NCBI RefSeq assembly: GCF_029868325.1
Contig: NZ_JARWNW010000208.1
Location: 1 to 37,863, forward strand
Direction: 5' to 3'
Length of the DNA: 37,863 bases
Source: Nocardia carnea
Lineage (GTDB): Bacteria; Actinomycetota; Actinomycetes; Mycobacteriales; Mycobacteriaceae
Positions 1 to 9,547 of this stretch are shown here, piece after piece; within the stretch, counting starts at the first letter, position 1; each line of letters opens with the position of its first letter. The notes under the pieces are model-generated. The model saw only the letters and a list, made by a program, of their open reading frames with translations. It ran no database searches and was not told the DNA's origin. Both the position numbers and the translations under genes were made by a program.

Positions 1-1334
<1,334 letters not shown>

Positions 1335-1341
1335 CTACGGT

Positions 1342-1366
1342 GTGTGATAGCGAAGGTCTATCACAC
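1342..1366. promoter_or_regulatory. Perfect 9-base inverted repeat, possible operator
   Basis: The arms are GTGTGATAG (1342-1350) and CTATCACAC (1358-1366), separated by 7 bases. It lies between the two iron-box-like sites, about 107 bases upstream of the oxygenase start. A symmetric site of this size is typical of a dimeric repressor operator, but no regulator gene is adjacent and the cognate protein is unknown. Confidence 0.4.
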
Positions 1367-1429
1367 GCTCAACGTGCAGGTGGGTGGGTGTATGGTCATC
1401 GGGTGTTTCGGCTGCGGTGAGACGCAGAA

Positions 1430-1448
1430 CACGGTAAGGCTAGCCTGC
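1430..1448 (+). promoter_or_regulatory. Second, weaker DtxR/IdeR-like site
   Basis: CACGGTAAGGCTAGCCTGC matches the 19-base IdeR/DtxR consensus at about 13 positions, with the central GGTAAGGCTA intact. It is about 195 bases upstream of the oxygenase start. Paired iron boxes occur upstream of iron-repressed genes, but a single half-conserved site could also be chance. The stretch 1236-1537 holds no gene I can support. It contains these two sites and the inverted repeat. Confidence 0.35.
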
Positions 1449-1537
1449 CCTTGCGGCAAATTGCCGGACGACTCGCCGGTAGTGAGAAGGGCCGGGCCGC
1501 AACGTTTTCCGCCCGGGCGTCACCGACCGGAGCGGGG

Positions 1538-2746
1538 TTACAAACTGTTCGCCAGCAGCGCGTACTGGGCCGCGGTCTTCTGCCGGATCTCGGTTTCGTC
1601 GTCACTGGACACCACACCGACGTACCGCTTGTACGGGACGAAACAGCGGTACCGGTACTGACGCTCCGGATCACCGGAGCTGTTGAGCTCCAGGCATTTC
1701 ACACCGGGCACATCCTCCGGTGCCGGCATCGGATCGTAGGCCGGACCCGCCGATTCGATGAAACCGTTCACGAGGATCGGTGCCCCGGCCGGATCCCGCA
1801 CCCGCGCCACGGAACTACCGGCGGCGTAGGCGGTGCGTTCGAACCCGGATTCGTCGAGCAACCGAGCCCGGGCGGGCTGATCGCCGGCCGAATTGATCAG
1901 GTAATTGCGGCCGTAGACGGCGAACTGGTCCGGATCCGGCTCATGACCCTCCCGATCGGCGACCACCACCCGCGCCAGCAGGTTCTCCGGGTCGACCGCC
2001 AGATCGGCGATATCGGCCGTCGGCGTCGGTTCGAACCGGGCGAGCTGATCGAGCTGGGCGGTCAGAGTTCTGTCCACCCACGACACCAGATCGGCGCTGT
2101 CGGCCGCCGGGCGCTGGACGAACAGCGAGATCACGAACTCTTCATGCGCGAGGAACGCGCCGATATTCGCGATACCGGGCCGCCAGTGCAGCAACGCCTG
2201 CGGGTGCTTCTCCGATTCCAGCTTCCGGTTGTCCGGCGAAACGCCGATATCGGCGGCCTCCAGCTCCTCGGCCGCCGCCGCGGCGCTACCGGTATCGGGG
2301 AAACGCAGCGCCACCACCTGGATCGCGGTGGCATCCGACGTGGGCCGGACCTGCCCCTCGGGATCGCCCTGATCGGCACCGCTGGCGGCATAACCCACCA
2401 CCATCCGGCGATTCTCGAGAATCGGCTCGGACACATTGGCCAGGAAATCGACCGCGGTCGCCGGGTCCGGCAGCACCTTCGATCCCCGGCCGAATTTCAG
2501 CGACGGATCGACTTGGCTGCTGGTCACCACGGCCTCCGACATCCGGATACCTTCCAGCACCACGCCGTGGTCACCGGCCTCCTGGGGGTAACTGAACCGG
2601 TCGACCGGGAAATCACCGACATCGAGGGTGCGGACATCGATCTCACCCGGCACCGCCGTACCGGCCACCGAACCGCAGCCGGACAGACCGGCCACCAGAA
2701 GCGCGACCAGCGCGGTGACGGCGCCGCACCGTGTTATCCGAACCAT
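1538..2746 (-). CDS. Secreted lipoprotein, DUF7373-like
   Basis: Seen: 402 residues starting at ATG 2746, with GAGGGG about 6 bases upstream. The N-terminus has a short basic segment, a hydrophobic stretch and a lipobox LSGC at about residue 24. This marks a lipoprotein anchored on the outer face of the membrane after Lgt/LspA processing. The mature part has no transmembrane segment. It ends in a C-terminal region with two cysteines (CLELN and RCFVPY) that could form a disulfide. Family knowledge: large lipoproteins of this kind, with no known function, are numerous in Nocardia, and I recall them under DUF7373. The assignment is by general resemblance. It is transcribed divergently from the FHA gene that starts at 2890. 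Confidence 0.75.
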   Translation of the reverse strand: MVRITRCGAVTALVALLVAGLSGCGSVAGTAVPGEIDVRTLDVGDFPVDRFSYPQEAGDHGVVLEGIRMSEAVVTSSQVDPSLKFGRGSKVLPDPATAVDFLANVSEPILENRRMVVGYAASGADQGDPEGQVRPTSDATAIQVVALRFPDTGSAAAAAEELEAADIGVSPDNRKLESEKHPQALLHWRPGIANIGAFLAHEEFVISLFVQRPAADSADLVSWVDRTLTAQLDQLARFEPTPTADIADLAVDPENLLARVVVADREGHEPDPDQFAVYGRNYLINSAGDQPARARLLDESGFERTAYAAGSSVARVRDPAGAPILVNGFIESAGPAYDPMPAPEDVPGVKCLELNSSGDPERQYRYRCFVPYKRYVGVVSSDDETEIRQKTAAQYALLANSL

Positions 2747-2889
2747 GGGCCGCCCCTCGTTCCGATCGAAGCTGCAGTGTCGAAGTTACCCGACGTCCGG
2801 TGAACTCGGAGCGGGCCCGTCCCGGCCGTGCCATACCCTGGTGTGGTGGCAGACAACCCGCGGCAGCACCCGGGCGGAGATTGATCCGC

Positions 2890-5064
2890 ATGCAGGACCA
2901 GCAGGTCGAGGTGGTGCCCGGGTCGCATGCCGTGGCCCGGGTCGCGGGCGCGGTGGTGCTGGTGGCATACCGCGGCGCCGGCCGCCCCACCGCGGATTCT
3001 CCGGCCGTGCGGGCGCTGGTGGCCTTGGCCGAACTTGTCTACGAGGCCACCGCCCGGCATCCCGAGGGACCCGGCGCCGCGATCGCCCGGGACGCCACCC
3101 GATGGCTCACGGCATCCGCGGCTAAGGCCGGCCCCGGCGGCGCGGCAGATTTCGGGATCCTGTCCGCCGCGGGACCCGACCGGGTGGCGATCTTCCTGCA
3201 CGGCGCCGTCACCGCAGTTGTGGCCGGTGAGACCACCGAATACTTCCACGGCCGGGACGCGGCGTTCACCGTCGACCGGACCACCTCCGTCCCCTCCCGC
3301 GCGGTGGCGCTATACGTCGACGACCCGCTCGCGGACCCGGACGACGACGCTGTCCGGCCCGAGCTACCCGCCGCCCGCGGGATCGGCCGGCTGGTCGAGG
3401 GCATCGCCGAAGCGGGCGGGGCGATCGCGTGGACGCCGACGGTCCATCGAGTTGCCGCGTCGGCGGAACCGAGCCGGGGGAGCGGGGTGGTACTCGGTAA
3501 AGGCGCTGTGCGCGGAGTCCGGGAGCAGTCTGCGGAACCTCTGGTGGCGCCGGATGTTGTGCAAATCCCGGCAGCGGGAGCGGCCGCTGCGAACGTACCG
3601 GTGGGTGCGGCGGGAAGTTCCGGGAGTACGACCGGAGATCCGGAGATCGACGGCGTACCGGAGCCCGCAGTGGAAAATACCGCGGGTCCCGCGCATGCTC
3701 CACGGGTCCGGAGCGCTTCGGGGACGGCGGTGGAAAGTTCCGGGGTTGCGCAGCGAGGTCCCGAGGCCGAGGGCGGAGCCGGGCGTTCCGGGAACGACGG
3801 ACAAGGCCCGGGAACAAGGGACACTCCGGCTGCGTCGGAAAACGCCGCGGCCGCGGCAGGTGGTGCGGGGGCCGGGGAATCTCATGCGGGGACGGCACGG
3901 GGTGGTCCGGGAGTTGGGGACGCCCAGGCGGGCGCGAGTCGGGGTGGTCCGGGAGCCAGGGGCCCTGGGGCGAGTGTGCCGCAGGGGGGACCGGTGGCTG
4001 AGCCCGGGAAAGCCCGCGGGGCGGCTGGGGACGGTTTCGGCGCCGGAGATCCGCCGCCCGTTGTGGCCGGCGCCGGAGGCCCCGCGGTCGCCGAAGGAAC
4101 CGGGAGCCTGGCGTCCGGCGGGTCCGAGGACGAGACCGCAACCCGGCGCTCCGGTGACGGCGACGCGCCGGTTTCGCGGCGTGACCCGGATGACCGAACC
4201 GCCGCGACACCGAATCCGCCGGTGGACAGTGGGCAACTGTCTGAGCGGCCGACCGTCGCATCCACCGTCGACCGCGTCGGCGACCGGGAGGGTGGGCAGC
4301 CGGCCGCCACCGATCCTCATCACGCACCGACCGAGATCAGCGGGAGGCAGCCGCCGCGGGCGAGCCGGCCCGGGGAGGGGCTCGACGAGACCGCCGATTC
4401 ACGCCCGAGCTGGGCCGGTTCGGCGCGGCGGCCACCAGAGCATCCCACTCCTCGCATGGATATTCCGGTACCGCAGTCGGGTCCGGGTGAGCGGCAGCGG
4501 CAGGGACCGCCGGAGCGCGGGGCCCCGCCGCTGGACGCGGAACTGCGCCGGCGCACCGAAGCCACCGCGAAAGGTGCCGCTCTGACTGTGAAGGTCCGGG
4601 GTTTCAAATGTGCGCGGGCCCACCCCACCGACCCGCGCTCGGCGTTCTGCAGTGTATGCGGGATGCCGGTGGATCAAACCCAGCCGCTCATCGAGGTGAT
4701 GCGGCCCCCGCTGGGCATCCTGGTCCTCGACGACGGTTCGACCTATCTGCTGGAGACCGATTCCGTCCTCGGCCGCGATCCGGAGAACTCCGAGCCCGCC
4801 CGCCGCGGGCTCACTCCGCTGCAGGTCACCGACAACTCGGGCGGTATGTCGCGGGCGCATGCGGAACTGCTGCTGGTCGAATGGGATGTCACGCTGGTGG
4901 ACCGGGGTTCCACGAACGGCACCCGGACCCGCGCTCCCGGATTCCGCGAATGGGCCCGGGTTCCGCCACATCAGCCCGTGGTGCTGGTGCCGGGGACGGA
5001 GATCCTGATCGGTAACCGCATGCTGCGCTTCGAATCCGCCGCACCGCCCCCCTTCGGCTCCTGA
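2890..5064 (+). CDS. Zinc-ribbon and FHA-domain protein with long Gly/Pro/Ala-rich linker
   Basis: Seen: 724 residues. I chose ATG 2890 because GGAG lies 9 bases upstream; the frame stays open further upstream without a better site. Residues 1-170 form an alpha/beta-looking domain rich in Val and Ala (AIFLHGAVTAVVAGE). Residues 190-560 are a low-complexity Gly/Ala/Pro linker. Then comes a compact Cys-His motif CARAH...FCSVCG (C-x3-H-x8-C-x2-C, about 571-596). An FHA domain at 611-722 has the core residues GRDPEN, SRAHAEL and DRGSTNGT. Family knowledge: FHA domains bind phosphothreonine, often on Ser/Thr kinase targets, and similar proteins occur beside type VII secretion genes. Inference: a phospho-dependent adaptor working near the envelope. 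No kinase gene is in the window. The N-terminal domain might be a degenerate phosphatase-like fold, but I cannot show this. Confidence 0.85.
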   Translation: MQDQQVEVVPGSHAVARVAGAVVLVAYRGAGRPTADSPAVRALVALAELVYEATARHPEGPGAAIARDATRWLTASAAKAGPGGAADFGILSAAGPDRVAIFLHGAVTAVVAGETTEYFHGRDAAFTVDRTTSVPSRAVALYVDDPLADPDDDAVRPELPAARGIGRLVEGIAEAGGAIAWTPTVHRVAASAEPSRGSGVVLGKGAVRGVREQSAEPLVAPDVVQIPAAGAAAANVPVGAAGSSGSTTGDPEIDGVPEPAVENTAGPAHAPRVRSASGTAVESSGVAQRGPEAEGGAGRSGNDGQGPGTRDTPAASENAAAAAGGAGAGESHAGTARGGPGVGDAQAGASRGGPGARGPGASVPQGGPVAEPGKARGAAGDGFGAGDPPPVVAGAGGPAVAEGTGSLASGGSEDETATRRSGDGDAPVSRRDPDDRTAATPNPPVDSGQLSERPTVASTVDRVGDREGGQPAATDPHHAPTEISGRQPPRASRPGEGLDETADSRPSWAGSARRPPEHPTPRMDIPVPQSGPGERQRQGPPERGAPPLDAELRRRTEATAKGAALTVKVRGFKCARAHPTDPRSAFCSVCGMPVDQTQPLIEVMRPPLGILVLDDGSTYLLETDSVLGRDPENSEPARRGLTPLQVTDNSGGMSRAHAELLLVEWDVTLVDRGSTNGTRTRAPGFREWARVPPHQPVVLVPGTEILIGNRMLRFESAAPPPFGS

Positions 5065-5168
5065 GCTGTGTCATGGCGCCGCCTCCGGCGTCGCGGGTTC
5101 GGGGCCCCCTCGGTCTCGAACGGGGGTATGGCGCCGCGTCCGATGGCACGAGGTTCGGGGTTGCCTGG

Positions 5169-6602
5169 TTACTCGTACCGGGCGGCGCAGGTTTCCTCTC
5201 CACCCAGCACCCCGGCGCGGAACGCGTCGACCCGGGAGAACCCGCTCGGCACGGTCTTGCCCTCCACATCGCTGGCTGCCAGGCCGTCGGTGAGCAGGCC
5301 GGATACCGCTTCGTCCAGATCGCCCGCGGCCAGCGTGATATCGCCCTCGGCGCGGCCGGTCTCGGCTAGTTTGCCGGTGGCCACACCGGACAGGCAGGCC
5401 GCCCGCAACCCAGTTTTCGCGCCGACCAGTTCCTGATCGCGGCTGCGTTGCACCGAGAGGGTGTAGCGGGAGATGAACACGACGTAGCCGTTGTAGTCAC
5501 CGGTCACCTTCACCGGCAGCGGAACATCGGAATCGTCGGTCGCCGCGCCGCGTTCGGAGAGCCCGTCGACATTGGTCGCGATCGTATTGTTCGCCGGGCA
5601 GTAGGTGACGGGCTCGGTGGAGACCCCGTCGCGGCAGTCGATTTCGGCGCCTTCATAGCTGTAGGCCGGCTCGTCGGGCACCGGCAGGATCACCGACAGC
5701 GCCTTGCTCAGTTCGACCAGGCTTTCCTCGGTGATATCGAATTCGCCGGAGGCGCCGTCGAAGCTCTGTGGCAGATCGCCGCGACGCTGTTCGATCTCGT
5801 CCATATCGATCGCCTTGCAGCCCTTGGCGCCGTCGGTGAAACCGACCTGCACGGCGGTGACCCGCTCGAAGGCCGAACCGTGCACGCTTTCGGGATCGTC
5901 GGGATCGGAATCGCGGATCGCGACAGTCGCGGCGAGTACCGAGTTCAATCCGTCGGAGGTGTTGATGGTGAAGTACTCCGATTCGCCCTCCGCGACCCAG
6001 CGCATGTAGGCGCCGGCGAAACAGTCGGCCTGCTGCTCCTTGACGATCACCGGATCGTCGCGGTCGACGATATCGGCGTTGTTCTGGATCGCGTGACCGT
6101 ATTCGTGGGCGATCACCATCACCACCGCCATCTGCCCGAATGTCTCCGACATCGTCGGCAGCAGCAGCTCCCGGTCCCAGCCGATGGAGTTGTCCAGCCG
6201 GCAGTAGGCGGCATTGACCATCCGGTAGGTCGATTCGGTGCAGAACTCCACCGATTCGCGGCGGGAATCGCGGGCACTCCAGGAGATCAGCTTCTCCACC
6301 GGCTCGAATTCGCCCTCGAATTCGGTGCCGTAGTGCTTCTCCCAGTACGCCTGGACATCGGTGACCGCGTTCAACGCCAAGGTGTCGATCTCGCCGCCGT
6401 CACCGTTGTCGGCACTCAATTCGGTGGGCGGGACGTTCGCACGCGGCCCGCTGGGGCCGCTCGTCGTCGGCAGCCCGGCCACCTGGAAAGGATTGTCGTA
6501 GATGGAGACCGCCCGGCCGTCCACCGCCCGGGTACACCCGGTGACCAGCAGCACTGCGCACAGTGCCGCCACAGTGAGTGCGGCGACCCGGAGTTGCGGC
6601 AT
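5169..6602 (-). CDS. Neutral zinc metallopeptidase lipoprotein (YpfJ-like)
   Basis: Seen: 477 residues starting at ATG 6602 behind a very strong GGGGGAGGA site. A longer frame to 6746 exists but would run into the divergent gene. The signal sequence ends in lipobox LVTGC (about residue 20). The zinc motif HEYGH lies near residue 166 in VIAHEYGHAIQNN, followed by ADCFAGAYMRW. The Asp/Glu pattern there is the third-ligand region seen in YpfJ/KPN_02809-type peptidases. Family knowledge: these are predicted metalloproteases of unknown substrate, and here the protein would be anchored outside the membrane. Its 3' end faces the FHA gene, with 104 bases between them in which I see no clear terminator. 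Its promoter region is shared with the divergent ABC exporter. Confidence 0.88.
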   Translation of the reverse strand: MPQLRVAALTVAALCAVLLVTGCTRAVDGRAVSIYDNPFQVAGLPTTSGPSGPRANVPPTELSADNGDGGEIDTLALNAVTDVQAYWEKHYGTEFEGEFEPVEKLISWSARDSRRESVEFCTESTYRMVNAAYCRLDNSIGWDRELLLPTMSETFGQMAVVMVIAHEYGHAIQNNADIVDRDDPVIVKEQQADCFAGAYMRWVAEGESEYFTINTSDGLNSVLAATVAIRDSDPDDPESVHGSAFERVTAVQVGFTDGAKGCKAIDMDEIEQRRGDLPQSFDGASGEFDITEESLVELSKALSVILPVPDEPAYSYEGAEIDCRDGVSTEPVTYCPANNTIATNVDGLSERGAATDDSDVPLPVKVTGDYNGYVVFISRYTLSVQRSRDQELVGAKTGLRAACLSGVATGKLAETGRAEGDITLAAGDLDEAVSGLLTDGLAASDVEGKTVPSGFSRVDAFRAGVLGGEETCAARYE

Positions 6603-6637
6603 GGATCCTCCCCCATTTTTCGGCCGGTTCGGGTGCT

Positions 6638-6686
6638 GGCATCTCCCGCTGAGCGGGGTGATCACCCCCCAAGCGGGGGCATCTCC
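6638..6686. promoter_or_regulatory. Divergent promoter region with perfect palindrome inside a direct repeat
   Basis: Between the divergent metallopeptidase (start 6602) and ABC exporter (start 6718) lies the perfect 14-base palindrome GGGGTGATCACCCC at 6655-6668. It is flanked by two copies of GGCATCTCC at 6638-6646 and 6678-6686, exactly 40 bases apart. The symmetry and position suit an operator controlling both genes. The regulator is unknown. Confidence 0.4.
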
Positions 6687-6717
6687 GATGCCCGGGTAAT
6701 GGAATAGTATCCGCTGC

Positions 6718-9465
6718 ATGTCTGCACCGGGGGTGCGCACTATCACGGTGCGCCATGATGGAACCGAACGTGTCTTCGATTCGAATCAGCAGATCACTTT
6801 GGGCCGTGCGCCCGAGGTGACGCTGTTCGTCGACAGTCCGCTGGTTTCGCGGGTCCACGCGATTCTGGCCTGGCAGTCGGGAGCCTGGGTGCTCACCGAC
6901 AACGGCAGTACCAACGGAGTGTTCGTCGACGCGCGCCGGCTCGGCGGGCCCGTCCCGATCGACCGGCCCACACAGGTCCGGCTCGGTGACGCGATCACCG
7001 GGCCGCTGCTGTGGCTGGTTCCGTCGGGGGTTCCGCAGCAGCAGGCGCAGCAGCGGCCTGCGCAGCAGCAGTTTCCGTCCGGGCAGCAACCGTATCCCTC
7101 GGGTCAGCAGCCGTCCCCGGGCGCGCAGCAGCAGTTCCCGGGCGCACAGCAGCAGTTCGCCGGGCAGCAGTTTCCGGGCGGGCAGCAGCATCAACCGGCG
7201 CAGCCGCCGCATCGACCCCAATCCGTTGCGCAGCCGCAGGTTGCGCAGCGTGCCGCCGCCCCGGTCAATCCGCCGCCCGCGCAACGTCCCCCGCATCAGC
7301 AGCCACAGCCGTGGGCCCCGAGCACAGGGCATCCGGCGCAGCCGCCGCATTCCGGCCCGCCCGTGCACTCGCCCGCGACCCCGCATTCCCCTCCGACCCC
7401 GCATTCCGGCCCGACCCCGCAGCAGCAACCGCCCAACGTGAACATGACCGCCAAAGCGAGTGTCGCGGCGGTCCCTCCGGTCCGGCACCGCGCCAGTGAG
7501 GGCCCGATAGCCCGCGCCGACCGGATTCCGCCGGGCGGGCTGGCCATCGGGCGTACCTCCGACAACCAGATCGTGGTCAACGATCCGCTGGCGTCGCGTA
7601 AGCACGCCCGGCTCGTCGCGGGCTCCGAAGGCCTGGTCATCGAGGATCTGGGGTCGGCCAACGGCACGTTCGTCAACGGTGTCCGCCAGCAGCGCACGGT
7701 GCTGCGCGAACGCGACATCATCACCATCGGCAACATCGACTTCGAGGTTTCCCAAGGAACACTGGCGCACCGGCAGCGGCCGGTCGCCGAACAGGGTTTG
7801 ACCGTGCACGGGGTCGGGTTCACCGTCGAAGGCAACAAGCAGTTGCTGGTGGATGTGAACATGCAGGCCGGCCGCGGCACGCTCACCGCGTTGATCGGAC
7901 CGTCCGGTGCCGGTAAATCCACTCTGTCCCGGCTGATCGCGGGCAGCACCCAGCCCTCCGGTGGCCAGGTGGTCTTCGAAGGCCGCGATCTGCACGCCGA
8001 ATACGAGGCGCTGCGTTCACGTATCGGCATGGTCCCCCAGGACGATGTGCTGCACCGTCAGCTCACGGTGCGGCAGGCGCTCGGTTTCGCGGCCGAACTG
8101 CGGCTGCCCCCGGACTCCTCCAAGGCCGATCGGCAGCAGGTGATCGACGGTGTGCTGCGCGAACTATCGCTCACCGAGCACGCCGATACCCGGGTGGACC
8201 GGCTCTCCGGCGGGCAGCGCAAACGCGCCTCGGTGGCGCTGGAACTGCTCACCGGCCCCTCGCTGCTGATCCTGGACGAACCCACCTCGGGCCTCGATCC
8301 GGCACTGGACCGGCAGGTCATGATGATGTTGCGCGAACTGGCCGACGCCGGGCGCGTGGTCATCGTGGTCACCCACTCCGTGGCCTGCCTGGATATGTGC
8401 GATCAGGTGGTGCTGCTGGCCCCCGGCGGGAAAACCGCCTACGCGGGTAACCCGGCGGGCGTCGAATCCGCGCTGGGCACCAGCGACTGGGCCAAGATCT
8501 TCGCCGATGTCGCCGCCAACCCCGATGCGGCCTTCGCCCACTATCGATCCCGGCAGGCGGCGCTGCCGCCCCCACCGCCGCCCGCGGCGCGACAGGGTGG
8601 TGGTGGCTCGCCGCCACAATCGGGTGCCTGGAAGCAGTTCTCCACCCTGGCCCGGCGCCAGCTGCGGCTGATCCTGGCCGACCGCGGCTATATGGCGTTC
8701 CTGGTGCTGCTGCCGTTCGTACTCGGTGGGCTGTCGCTGCTGGTGCCCGGCAGTAACGGGTTCGGCCGGCCGCCGCTGATCCAGCAGGACGACGGCACCT
8801 TCGTGCCCAACGGTGATTCGGAACCCCAGATGCTGCTGGTGGTGCTGATTCTCGGCGCCTGCTTCATGGGTATGACCCTCACCGTGCGTGATCTGGTGGG
8901 GGAGCGCACGATCTACGTGCGGGAACGTGCGGTCGGGTTGCGGTCGGGGGCCTACCTGTGGGCCAAGGTCACGATCTTCGGTCTCGCCGCGCTGGTGCAG
9001 TCGGCGGTGCTGGTCGGTTTCGTGCTGCTCGGGAAGAAGCGGCCGCAGGAGGGGTCGGTACTGGCGATGGGCGGCGCCGAGCTGTACATCGATATCGCGG
9101 CGACCGCGGTGTCCTGTGTGGTGCTCGGGTTGCTGTTGTCGAGCCTGGCCAGGTCCAGTGAACAGGTGATGCCGCTGCTGGCGGTGGCGATCATGGGCCT
9201 GCTGGTGATGGCCGGCGGGATGATCCCGGTCACCGACCGGGTGGTGCTGGAGCAGATCACCTGGCTGTTCCCGTCGCGCTGGGGGTATGCCGCGGCGGCG
9301 TCGACGGTGAATATTCGGGAGCTGTTCATCGCGGCGCAACCGGACGGGCTCTGGGAACACACGCGTGGTGCGTGGTTCCTGGATATCGGCATGGTGGTGG
9401 CCCTCACCGTGGTGCTCGCATTGCTCACGTGGAGCCGGTTGCGGCTCAAGAAGTCGGCGCGGTGA
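6718..9465 (+). CDS. Double-FHA ABC exporter (Rv1747-like)
   Basis: Seen: 915 residues from ATG 6718. FHA1 spans about 10-95 (LGRAPEV, SRVHA, DNGSTNG), followed by a Gln/Pro-rich linker to about 245 with many QQ repeats. FHA2 spans about 260-345 (IGRTSDN, SRKHARL, DLGSANGTFVNG). An ABC ATPase follows with Walker A GPSGAGKST near 393, signature LSGGQRKR near 494 and Walker B LLILDEP near 516. From about 640 to the end there are some six hydrophobic segments of the ABC-2 membrane type. Family knowledge: this layout is that of mycobacterial Rv1747, whose FHA domains read phosphothreonines made by a Ser/Thr kinase and which is linked to cell-envelope glycolipid export. The substrate here is unknown. 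It is a half-transporter and would act as a dimer. Confidence 0.92.
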   Translation: MSAPGVRTITVRHDGTERVFDSNQQITLGRAPEVTLFVDSPLVSRVHAILAWQSGAWVLTDNGSTNGVFVDARRLGGPVPIDRPTQVRLGDAITGPLLWLVPSGVPQQQAQQRPAQQQFPSGQQPYPSGQQPSPGAQQQFPGAQQQFAGQQFPGGQQHQPAQPPHRPQSVAQPQVAQRAAAPVNPPPAQRPPHQQPQPWAPSTGHPAQPPHSGPPVHSPATPHSPPTPHSGPTPQQQPPNVNMTAKASVAAVPPVRHRASEGPIARADRIPPGGLAIGRTSDNQIVVNDPLASRKHARLVAGSEGLVIEDLGSANGTFVNGVRQQRTVLRERDIITIGNIDFEVSQGTLAHRQRPVAEQGLTVHGVGFTVEGNKQLLVDVNMQAGRGTLTALIGPSGAGKSTLSRLIAGSTQPSGGQVVFEGRDLHAEYEALRSRIGMVPQDDVLHRQLTVRQALGFAAELRLPPDSSKADRQQVIDGVLRELSLTEHADTRVDRLSGGQRKRASVALELLTGPSLLILDEPTSGLDPALDRQVMMMLRELADAGRVVIVVTHSVACLDMCDQVVLLAPGGKTAYAGNPAGVESALGTSDWAKIFADVAANPDAAFAHYRSRQAALPPPPPPAARQGGGGSPPQSGAWKQFSTLARRQLRLILADRGYMAFLVLLPFVLGGLSLLVPGSNGFGRPPLIQQDDGTFVPNGDSEPQMLLVVLILGACFMGMTLTVRDLVGERTIYVRERAVGLRSGAYLWAKVTIFGLAALVQSAVLVGFVLLGKKRPQEGSVLAMGGAELYIDIAATAVSCVVLGLLLSSLARSSEQVMPLLAVAIMGLLVMAGGMIPVTDRVVLEQITWLFPSRWGYAAAASTVNIRELFIAAQPDGLWEHTRGAWFLDIGMVVALTVVLALLTWSRLRLKKSAR

Positions 9466-9547
9466 GACCGATGACCGGCTGCTTCCGCAGTTCACACCGC
9501 TGGTGGGTGGGGGCGGCGAGCGCGACGACCACACACCAGGCACACTG

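Noticed and set aside
1396..1674. Small open frames in the gap next to the lipoprotein gene
   Set aside because: They overlap the lipoprotein end or the iron-box region, lack ribosome sites and look like frame shadows.
3480..4100. CRISPR-like or satellite repeats in the GC-rich linker of the FHA gene
   Set aside because: The repetition is imperfect, in frame and at protein level (Gly-Pro-rich). There are no regular repeat-spacer units. No CRISPR or IS element was found anywhere in the window.
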